A stretch of 7,534 nt of DNA from Desulfobulbaceae bacterium UBA5628 (GTDB taxonomy: Bacteria; Desulfobacterota; Desulfobulbia; Desulfobulbales; Desulfurivibrionaceae), in assembly GCA_002421565.1 (NCBI GenBank), contig DIKC01000057.1, forward strand, positions 1-7,534, written 5' to 3'. Under the pieces are notes generated by a model, which was not told where the DNA came from, did not search any database, and saw only the letters and a program-made list of their open reading frames with translations. Of the stretch, positions 1 to 4,746 are shown piece after piece. Made by a program: the position numbers and the translations under genes. Positions within the stretch are counted from its first letter, which is position 1, and every line of letters begins with the position of its first letter.

Positions 1-100
1 CCGCCGGCAGGCCGCTGGCGGCCAGCACCGCCTGCACCAGCCGGTCGGTATTGGAATTCTTGATGGGACTGCCGGAAATTCCGAGAATGCGTGCGCTCAT
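1..100 (-). CDS. NADPH-dependent FMN reductase / flavodoxin-like protein (N-terminal part only)
   Basis: Only the first 33 codons lie in the window; the gene continues past its left edge. The protein begins MSARILGISGSPIKNSNTDR. The pattern G-I-S-G-S-P-x-x-x-S-N-T just after the first beta strand is the FMN phosphate-binding loop of the NADPH-dependent FMN reductase and iron-sulfur flavoprotein families. Such proteins are cytoplasmic and pass electrons from NAD(P)H or an iron-sulfur centre to bound flavin. The rest is missing, so I cannot tell whether the cluster-binding cysteines of the iron-sulfur flavoprotein branch are present. The ATG is well supported by an AAGGAGGA Shine-Dalgarno at 107-114, about 6 bases upstream. 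It follows the Crp/Fnr gene on the same strand after a 119-base gap, so it may be a target of that regulator or simply a neighbour. Confidence 0.8.
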   Translation of the reverse strand, partial: MSARILGISGSPIKNSNTDRLVQAVLAASGLPA

Positions 101-183
101 GGGGGATCCTCCTTAGTGGTTACGGACAAGCGGTTCGTGCCTCGTTGTTGTCATGAGGATAACCGCCATCGCCCCTGGCCACC

Positions 184-208
184 GTAGCGGAAGCTACAAA
201 GTACAAAG
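184..208. repeat. Small hairpin and tandem 7-mer between the regulator and flavoprotein genes
   Basis: The 119-base gap between the Crp/Fnr stop and the flavoprotein start holds a 5-bp inverted repeat, gtagc (184-188) and gctac (193-197), with a ggaa loop. It overlaps a tandem 7-mer, tacaaag twice (195-208). Neither strand has a T-run after the hairpin, so it is not a standard intrinsic terminator. I found no convincing -35/-10 pair for the flavoprotein gene here. The repeat could be a regulator site or chance. Confidence 0.25.
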
Positions 209-219
209 AGAAATATTTT

Positions 220-924
220 TCAGCCCGGCGCGGCCATGACCACCAGCGAACGGCCCTCCTGCCGGATCTGCCCAGTTTTCCGAAGTTCCTGCATGGCCCT
301 GGTCACGCTGACCCGGTGGGCGCCCACCAGAAAACCCAGTTCCTCATGGGTGAGGACAAAGGGCAACCGCCGGCCGCCGCCGGTTCCGGGACTGCCATGC
401 TCGGCCGCCAGCCCGGCCAACAGCCGCAACAGTCGTTCCCCGAGGCCGCCGGCCGCCATATCCCCCACCTTTTCGGTCAGCAAGGCCAGCCGGGCGCTCA
501 GGTTACGGATGATCTGCAGGCCGATGTTGGGATGCGCCAGCACGATCTCCTCGAATTCTTTGCGGCTGAAACCGCAGGTCATCACCGGTTCCAGGCAGAC
601 GGCGTCCACCGGGTAGCTGCCCGCCTCGCCGAGCACCATCTCCCCAATCACATCCCCGGCCTTGCGGATGTCCAGGATGATTTCGCTGCCGTTTTCCAGG
701 AACCGGCTCAGTTTGACCCGGCCACACTTGAGGAGAAACATCTCGTCCGCTTCGTCGCCCTGGGTAAAAACGCTCTGCCCCTCCGTAAACCGTCGCCGCC
801 GGGCGCGGCCGGCCAAGACCTCGCGTTCCGTCGGCGCCAGATCCCGAAAGACCCAGAGCTGCCCCAGGCAAACCGGCGCCGGCTCACTTCCTTGGGGCGC
901 CATCTTTTCACAAAGGCATGCCAT
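220..924 (-). CDS. Crp/Fnr-family transcriptional regulator
   Basis: This is a 234-residue cytoplasmic DNA-binding regulator of usual length for the family. Residues about 24-145 form the cyclic-nucleotide-binding-like beta barrel, recognisable from FTEGQSVFTQGDEADEMFLL, GRVKLS and KAGDVIGEM. A dimerisation helix follows, then a C-terminal winged helix with recognition segment GAHRVSVTRAMQELRKTGQI. The recognition helix keeps the conserved Arg (R in VTR), but has Val where both CRP and FNR carry Glu, so its DNA site probably differs from both. Cysteines at 3, 5 and 19, plus C67, C111 and C118, could bind a metal or Fe-S cluster, but the spacing is not the classical FNR pattern. The start is uncertain: neither ATG 924 nor ATG 903 (MAPQGSEP) has a clear Shine-Dalgarno, and the choice decides whether C3 and C5 exist. 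The gene begins 17 bases after the upstream efflux remnant, suggesting co-transcription. The effector is unknown. Confidence 0.9.
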   Translation of the reverse strand: MACLCEKMAPQGSEPAPVCLGQLWVFRDLAPTEREVLAGRARRRRFTEGQSVFTQGDEADEMFLLKCGRVKLSRFLENGSEIILDIRKAGDVIGEMVLGEAGSYPVDAVCLEPVMTCGFSRKEFEEIVLAHPNIGLQIIRNLSARLALLTEKVGDMAAGGLGERLLRLLAGLAAEHGSPGTGGGRRLPFVLTHEELGFLVGAHRVSVTRAMQELRKTGQIRQEGRSLVVMAAPG

Positions 925-941
925 CGGCGCGACCGTACCGG

Positions 942-1556
942 CTACCAGCCGCCGCCCAGGGCCTTGATCAGGGAGATCATGGCCTGAAGGCGCTGGTTCT
1001 GGATTTGGATCACCGCCCGTTCGGCGGCCAGGGCGGTGCGTTCGCTCTCCACCACCTCCAGATAGCTGACCCGGCCGGCCCGGTAGCGTTTGCCGGAAAG
1101 TTCCGCCGCCTCGCTGGCCGTCGCTGCCGCCTGTTTTCGGGCCGTAGCCTGATCGGCCAGCCAGCGTCCGGCGGACAGGGAACGCTCCTGCTCGGCAATG
1201 GCCATTCCCTGGTCGAGGCGAAACAGAAGCTGACCAGGGACAACGGCATCGCCCTCGGCGAAGAAAATCTCCGCCACCCGGCCGGCGATTTCACTGGCGA
1301 CAATCACCGCCTCATCGGCCCGCAAACTGCCGACGGCGCTGATTTCCCGGTCAGCCGGGCCGCTGATCACCAGGGCGGTTTCCACCGGCAGACCGGGGGG
1401 CGGCCCCCCGGCCCGATTGCCGGTCGCGGGATCGTCAGCCCCGGCCTGGCGGGTTTTCCCCCAGCAAACGGCCACGGCCAACAGCAGAACGAAAATTACC
1501 GCTGCCAGGGAAAGTTTACGGCCCCGGCCGGCGAGGAGTTGATCACTCTTCAACAT
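942..1556 (-). CDS. Chimeric efflux remnant: RND periplasmic adaptor N-terminus fused to outer-membrane-factor C-terminus
   Basis: This 204-residue frame joins two different protein families. Residues 1-13 are basic cytoplasmic sequence and about 15-33 a hydrophobic export signal or anchor. Residues about 57-116 match the start of an RND/HlyD membrane fusion protein: GSLRADEAVIVASEIAGRVA and the half-lipoyl segment EGDAVVPGQLLFRLDQ. From about residue 125 the sequence instead matches the end of a NodT/OprM-type outer membrane factor: LSGKRYRAGRVSYLEVVESE, closing with LIKALGGGW, the typical terminus of that family. The adaptor's hairpin, barrel and membrane-proximal domains, the whole RND pump and most of the outer membrane factor are absent. 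I infer an in-frame deletion with its junction near 1165-1215. Its ATG overlaps the end of the tetR frame (ATGTTGA), typical of a repressor-adaptor-pump-channel operon. The product cannot form a working efflux complex alone, so it is probably a relic, though the frame is open. Confidence 0.8.
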   Translation of the reverse strand: MLKSDQLLAGRGRKLSLAAVIFVLLLAVAVCWGKTRQAGADDPATGNRAGGPPPGLPVETALVISGPADREISAVGSLRADEAVIVASEIAGRVAEIFFAEGDAVVPGQLLFRLDQGMAIAEQERSLSAGRWLADQATARKQAAATASEAAELSGKRYRAGRVSYLEVVESERTALAAERAVIQIQNQRLQAMISLIKALGGGW

Positions 1557-2124
1557 GGTTTGCTCTCCTTGATCGCATCCCAGGCAGCTTCGGCGGTGCA
1601 GCGGATCAGCGCCTCGTCCACCGCCAGGTTGCGGTTGGTATGTTCCTTGGCCAGGGCGATTATCCGCCCAAAGACGATCGCTCCAACACCTCCATCGGGG
1701 CGTCCTTGATCAACCCCTGGCAACGGGCTTCGGCCAGCGGTTGCCGGACCACCTCTTCCTCTTCCGGCACCTGGACGTGACAATCACTGCCATAGGGGGA
1801 GTAATAATACTGCTCCATGAATCTGAATTCCTGGGGGGCGTCGATAAAAAGGCGTAGCAGGCGGCTGAAGATGGTGATGAAACGCGCCCGCACCGGCTGC
1901 TCCGGGGAGAGATCGGCGGTGAGGCGGAGACGGAAACTCTGGTGCAACTGGCGGAACAGTTGCTGAATCAGATCATCCTTGTCCTTAAAATAGCGATAGA
2001 TGGTGCCGACCCCGATTCCCGCCCTGGCGGCGATGGCCGAGGTGGGGGCGCCGTGAAACCCCTGTTCGGCAAAGAGTTCCAGGGCCGCGGCCAGAATGCG
2101 CTCGCGCTTGTCATGGACGGGCAT
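1550..2124 (-). pseudogene. TetR-family transcriptional repressor, frameshifted
   Basis: The N-terminal 147 codons are a clear TetR regulator: MPVHDKRERILAAALELFAE, then the helix-turn-helix ending in GIGVGTIYRYFKDKDDLIQQ (residues about 28-55), then the ligand-binding and dimerisation domain. At 1681-1683 the frame breaks. As read, it goes ...MEVLE then RSSLGG and stops at 1660. The next frame continues AIVFGRIIALAKEHTNRNLA to a TGA at 1550. Adding one G (GAGCG to GAGGCG) restores a 190-residue protein of usual TetR length whose stop overlaps the next gene's ATG, so the loss looks recent or is a sequencing error. ATG 2124 is chosen because AGGA lies about 9 bases upstream and the promoter (2183-2210) lies inside the longer frame that starts at 2259. 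TetR proteins next to RND operons normally repress them and release DNA when a toxic ligand binds. The truncated form lacks the last ~43 residues, including dimer-interface helices. Confidence 0.85.
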
Positions 2125-2162
2125 GGCGATGGTTCCTGGTTGATTAAGGGACGGCCTCAAGA

Positions 2163-2182
2163 CGGAGTGAATGTTCACTCCG
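2163..2182. promoter_or_regulatory. Probable TetR operator (perfect 9-bp-arm palindrome)
   Basis: The site is CGGAGTGAA, a 2-base centre TG, then TTCACTCCG: two perfectly complementary 9-base arms. Short palindromes with TGAA/TTCA half-sites are typical TetR-family operators. It lies directly downstream of the tetR -10 box, where bound repressor would cover the transcription start, and 38 bases before the tetR ATG. It is therefore placed to control tetR and the efflux gene, and possibly the divergent + strand genes starting at 2240. Its role is inferred from position and symmetry. Confidence 0.75.
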
Positions 2183-2210
2183 AATATAGCCGCGTTTTTT
2201 CCCCTGTCAA
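2183..2210 (-). promoter_or_regulatory. Sigma-70-type promoter of the tetR/efflux operon
   Basis: Read on the - strand there is a consensus -35 box TTGACA (2205-2210), a 16-base spacer, and a -10 box TATATT (2183-2188, five of six consensus bases). Transcription would start around 2172-2177, inside the palindromic operator, so occupancy of that operator should block it. This is the clearest promoter in the window. It also rules out the ATG at 2259 as the tetR start. Confidence 0.8.
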
Positions 2211-2239
2211 ACCGTTCTCTTTCGGGTATAAAAAGGCGC

Positions 2240-2413
2240 ATGACTTTTTCCTGCCGCAACTACGATTTCAACCTCAATAACTGCCAGAAGCTGAAAAGCG
2301 ACTGCATTCCCGGTCGGCCCGGCTGCGTCCTGGAGGGCAAGGTGCGCCTGAGCGAGGAACTGGAAAAGCGGCTGGCGGAACTGGCCGCGAACCGGAAAAA
2401 GAAAGGCGGCTGA
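2240..2413 (+). CDS. Small four-cysteine protein of unknown function
   Basis: This 57-residue protein begins MTFSCRNYDFNLNNCQKLKS. It has four cysteines at 5, 15, 22 and 29 (C-x9-C-x6-C-x6-C) followed by a charged helix (about residues 37-52, SEELEKRLAELA) and a basic tail ending KKKGG. The cysteine layout suggests a small metal- or cluster-binding module, but no named domain is recognised. I have an impression of similar short proteins in Geobacter-like genomes, which I cannot verify here. It has no signal peptide, so it is probably cytoplasmic. The start at 2240 is preferred over ATG 2171 because AAAGG lies just upstream and 2171 falls within the operator palindrome. Its TGA shares a base with the next gene's ATG (TGATG), so translation of the two is probably coupled. 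A weak -10-like TATAAA at 2227 is too close to the ATG to be convincing. Confidence 0.7.
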   Translation: MTFSCRNYDFNLNNCQKLKSDCIPGRPGCVLEGKVRLSEELEKRLAELAANRKKKGG

Positions 2414-2961
2414 TGGCAACAAGCGCCCTCCCCTTTTCCTTGCGGGCCTTCCCGGTCGGCGGCCGGGTTTTGCCGGCCGTGACCATCACCGGCCAGGCAG
2501 AACGCAACCGAGAAACTCTGCAACTCTTTTATCGGCTGGCCGGCGACCTGAACGGCTTGGCGCTTCCGCCGCCAGCCGCCGTCCCGGCCCTAAAAAACCG
2601 CTTATGGGAAGATACCTGTCTGGAATTTTTCCTGGCCCCGAACGACAGAGAGAGCTATTGGGAAGCTAATTTTTCTCCGGCCGGTCACTGGAATCTCTAT
2701 CGTTTTGATCGCTATCGGGAGGGGATGGCGGAAGAAAAACAAATTTCCACGATCCCGGCCCAATGGCATCACACCGCAACCGGGCTGGAACTGACCCTGG
2801 AGCTTGACCTCGCTCCCTTGGTCGCGGCCGATCAGGCCATCATGGTCGGGATCAACGCCGTCCTCCGGGAAACCAGCGGGGCTATTTCCCACTGGGCCTT
2901 GCTTCACCCCCAGCCGCAACCGGACTTTCACGATCGCGCCGGTTTTCTGCTCACCTTTTGA
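2413..2961 (+). CDS. DOMON-like domain protein
   Basis: This 182-residue protein is recognised by its central segment RLWEDTCLEFFLAPNDRESY (about residues 63-82), followed by the pattern YWEANFSPAGHWNLYRFDRY and a late INAVLRE. These features are typical of the bacterial DOMON-like family, a beta-sandwich related to carbohydrate- and heme-binding DOMON domains. In that family the W-E-x-x-C-x-E-F-F block sits on the ligand-facing side. No signal peptide or membrane segment is visible, so it is probably cytoplasmic, unlike many exported DOMON proteins. It starts within the stop of the four-cysteine gene (TGATG), and the Shine-Dalgarno of the kinase gene overlaps its own stop, so all three genes should be translated from one message. 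No enzymatic role is established for the family, and I assign none. The family call is fairly firm; the ligand is unknown. Confidence 0.75.
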   Translation: MATSALPFSLRAFPVGGRVLPAVTITGQAERNRETLQLFYRLAGDLNGLALPPPAAVPALKNRLWEDTCLEFFLAPNDRESYWEANFSPAGHWNLYRFDRYREGMAEEKQISTIPAQWHHTATGLELTLELDLAPLVAADQAIMVGINAVLRETSGAISHWALLHPQPQPDFHDRAGFLLTF

Positions 2962-2973
2962 GGAGTTCGCCAC

Positions 2974-3495
2974 ATGAAGAACAACATTCTCCTGATCGGA
3001 TTCATGGGGGTCGGCAAGGGCCGCACCGCCAGGGCGCTGGCCGAGAAAACCGGCATGTACGCGGTGGATTGCGACGATCTCATCGAAAGCATGGCCAACA
3101 TGAAGATCAAAAAGATTTTCGCCTCCCTGGGCGAGGCGCATTTTCGCAAATTGGAGCGGAACACCGCCAAATGGCTTGAAAAATCGGTAAACTCCACGGT
3201 GATTTCCTGCGGCGGCGGTTTTTTCAAGGTGGGCAATTTACATAAAATCGGCAAGGTCGTTTACCTGCACGCCGATTTTGACGAGATTGTCGAGGGAATC
3301 AAAACCGCGCCCAATGCCGACAAGAAAATCCGCAAAAGGCCGCTGCTGGAAGACCTGGACAAGGCCAAGGCGCTCTTTGCCGAGCGGGTTCCCCTTTACC
3401 GGCAAGCCGCCGATCTGGAAGTGGCGGTGACCGGCCGCACCGCCGAGCAGGTGGCAACGGAAATCTACAAGCAACTGGGCAAGAAAAAGAAGTAG
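2974..3495 (+). CDS. Shikimate-kinase-like P-loop kinase with variant Walker A
   Basis: At 173 residues this matches the length and layout of shikimate kinase, which uses ATP to phosphorylate shikimate at the 3-hydroxyl in the chorismate pathway. Visible landmarks are the P-loop GFMGVGKG (9-16), the D-x-D substrate motif VDCDD (31-35), F57-R58 of the shikimate pocket, the glycine triplet SCGGG (78-82), the LID segment KRPLL (121-125) and RVPLYRQAAD (138-147). The oddity is residue 16: a Gly replaces the Ser/Thr that normally follows the P-loop Lys and coordinates magnesium, and residue 17 is Arg. Every other landmark is intact, so this may be a divergent paralogue with altered activity or another small substrate rather than the main AroK. 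A TGAGGAG Shine-Dalgarno at 2959-2965 overlaps the stop of the preceding gene. The basic tail KKKK is unremarkable. Confidence 0.8.
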   Translation: MKNNILLIGFMGVGKGRTARALAEKTGMYAVDCDDLIESMANMKIKKIFASLGEAHFRKLERNTAKWLEKSVNSTVISCGGGFFKVGNLHKIGKVVYLHADFDEIVEGIKTAPNADKKIRKRPLLEDLDKAKALFAERVPLYRQAADLEVAVTGRTAEQVATEIYKQLGKKKK

Positions 3496-4012
3496 GCTTC
3501 AGGGGGGCCAAAGATGGCCGCCAGCCCTGATTGGCGGCGGCGATAACGATCCGGGCGCAGGCCTCGGCATCGGAATCGGCCTGGTGATGGCGGAGGGCAA
3601 TGCCCAGGCGGCGGCAGACATCGGAGAGCTTGGTGGGGCGGATGTTCCATTGCGCCCGCGCCAGTTGCACGGTGCAGACAAAGGGCTGAACCGGCGGCGG
3701 CAGTTGATGGGCGGCGCAACAGGCATGGAGTACCCCCCGGTCAAAGGGGGCGTTGTGGGCGGCGAGAAATTCCACCCCGGCCAATTCATCGGCGATCAGC
3801 GGCCAGATCTCGCCGAATCCCGGCGCTTCCCGCACATCATCCCAGGTCAGGCCGTGGATGTGGGTAAAGGCAAACCAGGACGAAGGCGGCCGGATCATTT
3901 CATGGATGGCGCGCACGATCCGCCCCTCCTCCACGATCACCATCCCCACCGAGCAGGCGCTATCCTGCCGGTAGTTGGCGGTCTCAAAGTCTATAGCCGC
4001 AAATCTGCGCAA
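3299..4012 (-). CDS. DEDDh 3'-5' exonuclease (DNA polymerase III epsilon-like), 3' end probably frameshifted
   Basis: Residues 1-165 form an RNase T/DnaQ-type exonuclease domain that removes nucleotides from 3' ends using two metal ions. The motifs are AIDFETA (D8, E10), AHNAPFD (D91) and HQADSD (H143, D148), completing D-E-D-D with the catalytic His. Start: the frame opens directly after the vapC stop, and TTG 4012 is the only usable initiator before motif I, so initiation probably depends on ribosomes leaving vapC. End: after residue 170 the frame runs 197 bases antisense through the kinase gene, giving Arg/Pro/Cys-rich sequence unlike the family. One C fewer in the six-C run at 3502-3507 would end the protein at 3499 after ...RPSLAP, tail to tail with the kinase gene. 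I take the true protein as about 170 residues. Stand-alone proteins of this type may act in repair, replication proofreading or RNA trimming. Confidence 0.8.
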   Translation of the reverse strand: MRRFAAIDFETANYRQDSACSVGMVIVEEGRIVRAIHEMIRPPSSWFAFTHIHGLTWDDVREAPGFGEIWPLIADELAGVEFLAAHNAPFDRGVLHACCAAHQLPPPVQPFVCTVQLARAQWNIRPTKLSDVCRRLGIALRHHQADSDAEACARIVIAAANQGWRPSLAPLKPTSFSCPVACRFPLPPARRCGRSPPLPDRRLAGKGEPARQRAPWPCPGLPAAAFCGFSCRHWARF

Positions 4013-4015
4013 AGG

Positions 4016-4423
4016 TCAATCCACCCAGTTTTCTATCCGCAGTCCTTCAACGCGGGAAAATTCACGGGTGTTGTTGGTGACGATGATCCAGCCCTCCGCA
4101 CGGGCGTGGGCGGCCAGCCACAGGTCGTTGTTTCCGATCAGGCGGCCCTGTTTCTGCAAGTCGGCGCGAATGAGTCCGTAGTGATCGCCCGCGGCTTCGG
4201 GCATGGGGGCCACCTGAATTAACGTTTCGAGTTGCTTGATGGTGGCAAGGGCTTGTTCGGGAACAATGCTTTTTTCCGCTCCGAAACGCAGCTCTCCCAG
4301 AGTGATGACCGACATGGCCAGTTCCGAAGAGGCATGGCGGACAAAATGGGCGCGCACTGCCGGCGGGTGGTGCTTGGCGATGTAAATGCAGATGTTGGTG
4401 TCCAGCATGTAGCGGATACCCAT
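4016..4423 (-). CDS. vapC: VapC toxin, PIN-domain ribonuclease (MvpT-like)
   Basis: This 135-residue PIN-domain protein is of usual VapC length. It shows MLDTNICIYI (D8), LGELRFGAEKS (E44), NNDLWLAAHA (D100) and the terminal VTNNTREFSRVEGL, so the acidic metal site is intact and the toxin is probably active. Its sequence resembles the enterobacterial VapC/MvpT branch, whose studied members cut the anticodon loop of initiator tRNA and halt translation. I infer a related but unproven target here. The start used is ATG 4423, which shares its A with the antitoxin stop (TGATG) and has AGGAAAGGG upstream; the in-frame TTG at 4426 is an alternative giving one extra residue. The overlap with vapB ensures that antitoxin is made first. 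Its own TGA is followed after one codon, in the same frame, by the TTG of the exonuclease gene. Confidence 0.93.
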   Translation of the reverse strand: MGIRYMLDTNICIYIAKHHPPAVRAHFVRHASSELAMSVITLGELRFGAEKSIVPEQALATIKQLETLIQVAPMPEAAGDHYGLIRADLQKQGRLIGNNDLWLAAHARAEGWIIVTNNTREFSRVEGLRIENWVD

Positions 4424-4650
4424 CAAAAGTCCCTTTCCTGGGGCGTTGAATCATCACGCCCGTCGGCCATGAAATCGGCAGGGAGAGTGGCAAGGGTGTC
4501 GAAGATCGCCGCCGCGTTCAGCGGTCGGGGCCGAAGAATAATGTCCTCCCCGCAACGAAAAATTTCCACCCGCTTTACGTTCAGACGAAAATCCTTCGGC
4601 AGTCTGACCGCTTGGCTGTTGCCGGACTGAAAAACACTGGCGTAGGTCAT
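4423..4650 (-). CDS. vapB: VapB antitoxin, AbrB/SpoVT-type (MvpA-like)
   Basis: This 75-residue antitoxin has an N-terminal AbrB/MazE-type swapped-hairpin DNA-binding domain (about 4-46), with the typical FQSGNSQAVRLPKDFRL and VEIFRCGEDIIL. An acidic, disordered C-terminus (about 47-75, including PADFMADGRDD and ending QERDF) would wrap around and block the VapC active site. The tail resembles the MvpA/VapB tail of enteric plasmids. The protein should neutralise VapC and, with it, repress its own promoter. The start at ATG 4650 is supported by AAGGGAGG about 6 bases upstream. The gene lies beyond the intrinsic terminator of the antiporter operon, so the pair is an independent unit with its own AT-rich control region (4672-4690). 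Confidence 0.93.
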   Translation of the reverse strand: MTYASVFQSGNSQAVRLPKDFRLNVKRVEIFRCGEDIILRPRPLNAAAIFDTLATLPADFMADGRDDSTPQERDF

Positions 4651-4671
4651 AGTCTGCCTCCCTTAGCAAAA

Positions 4672-4690
4672 TAGTATATACATTTAGTAT
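4672..4690 (-). promoter_or_regulatory. Likely vapBC promoter/operator region
   Basis: This AT-rich island in a GC-rich window lies 22 bases upstream of vapB. It contains the palindrome GTATATAC (4674-4681) and a direct repeat TAGTAT (4672-4677 and 4685-4690, 13 bases apart start to start). A -10-like TATACT lies at 4673-4678 on the - strand, but no good -35 accompanies it. VapBC complexes usually bind short inverted or repeated sites around their own -10, so this is the probable autoregulatory site. The exact promoter is uncertain. Confidence 0.5.
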
Positions 4691-4717
4691 GCCCTAGTCG
4701 CTACCGTCGGCACAAGC

Positions 4718-4742
4718 AAAAAATGTCAGCCGGTGGCGGCTG
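4718..4742 (-). terminator. Intrinsic terminator of the ABC transporter/antiporter operon
   Basis: On the - strand, starting five bases after the antiporter stop codon, there is a perfect 6-bp stem CAGCCG/CGGCTG with a four-base loop CCAC, then three bases and a run of six T. This is a standard rho-independent terminator. It separates the antiporter operon from vapBC, supporting independent transcription of the toxin-antitoxin pair. Confidence 0.85.
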
Positions 4743-4746
4743 TGGT

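Noticed and set aside
184..197. GTAGC/GCTAC hairpin as a terminator for the Crp/Fnr gene
   Set aside because: The stem is only 5 bp and no U-tract follows on the - strand.
316..987. Open frame on the + strand across the Crp/Fnr gene
   Set aside because: It is antisense to a clear Crp/Fnr protein and has no domain of its own.
918..1709. Long open frame on the + strand opposite the efflux remnant and tetR
   Set aside because: The opposite strand explains it with adaptor, channel and TetR signatures. The + strand product is Gly/Pro/Gln-rich without motifs.
2204..2232. Possible + strand promoter (CTGTCA, 17 bases, TATAAA) for the four-cysteine gene
   Set aside because: The predicted start would fall at or within the ATG at 2240, leaving no leader, and the -35 matches only four of six bases.
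2125..2259. Longer tetR start at 2259 adding 45 residues
   Set aside because: The added stretch contains the TTGACA/TATATT promoter and the operator palindrome, and the TetR fold begins right after ATG 2124, which has a Shine-Dalgarno.
3517..3538. Seven-bp inverted repeat GCCGCCA/TGGCGGC as a terminator for the kinase operon
   Set aside because: No T-run follows on either strand, and the repeat lies inside the exonuclease coding sequence, where GC-rich codons produce such pairs readily.
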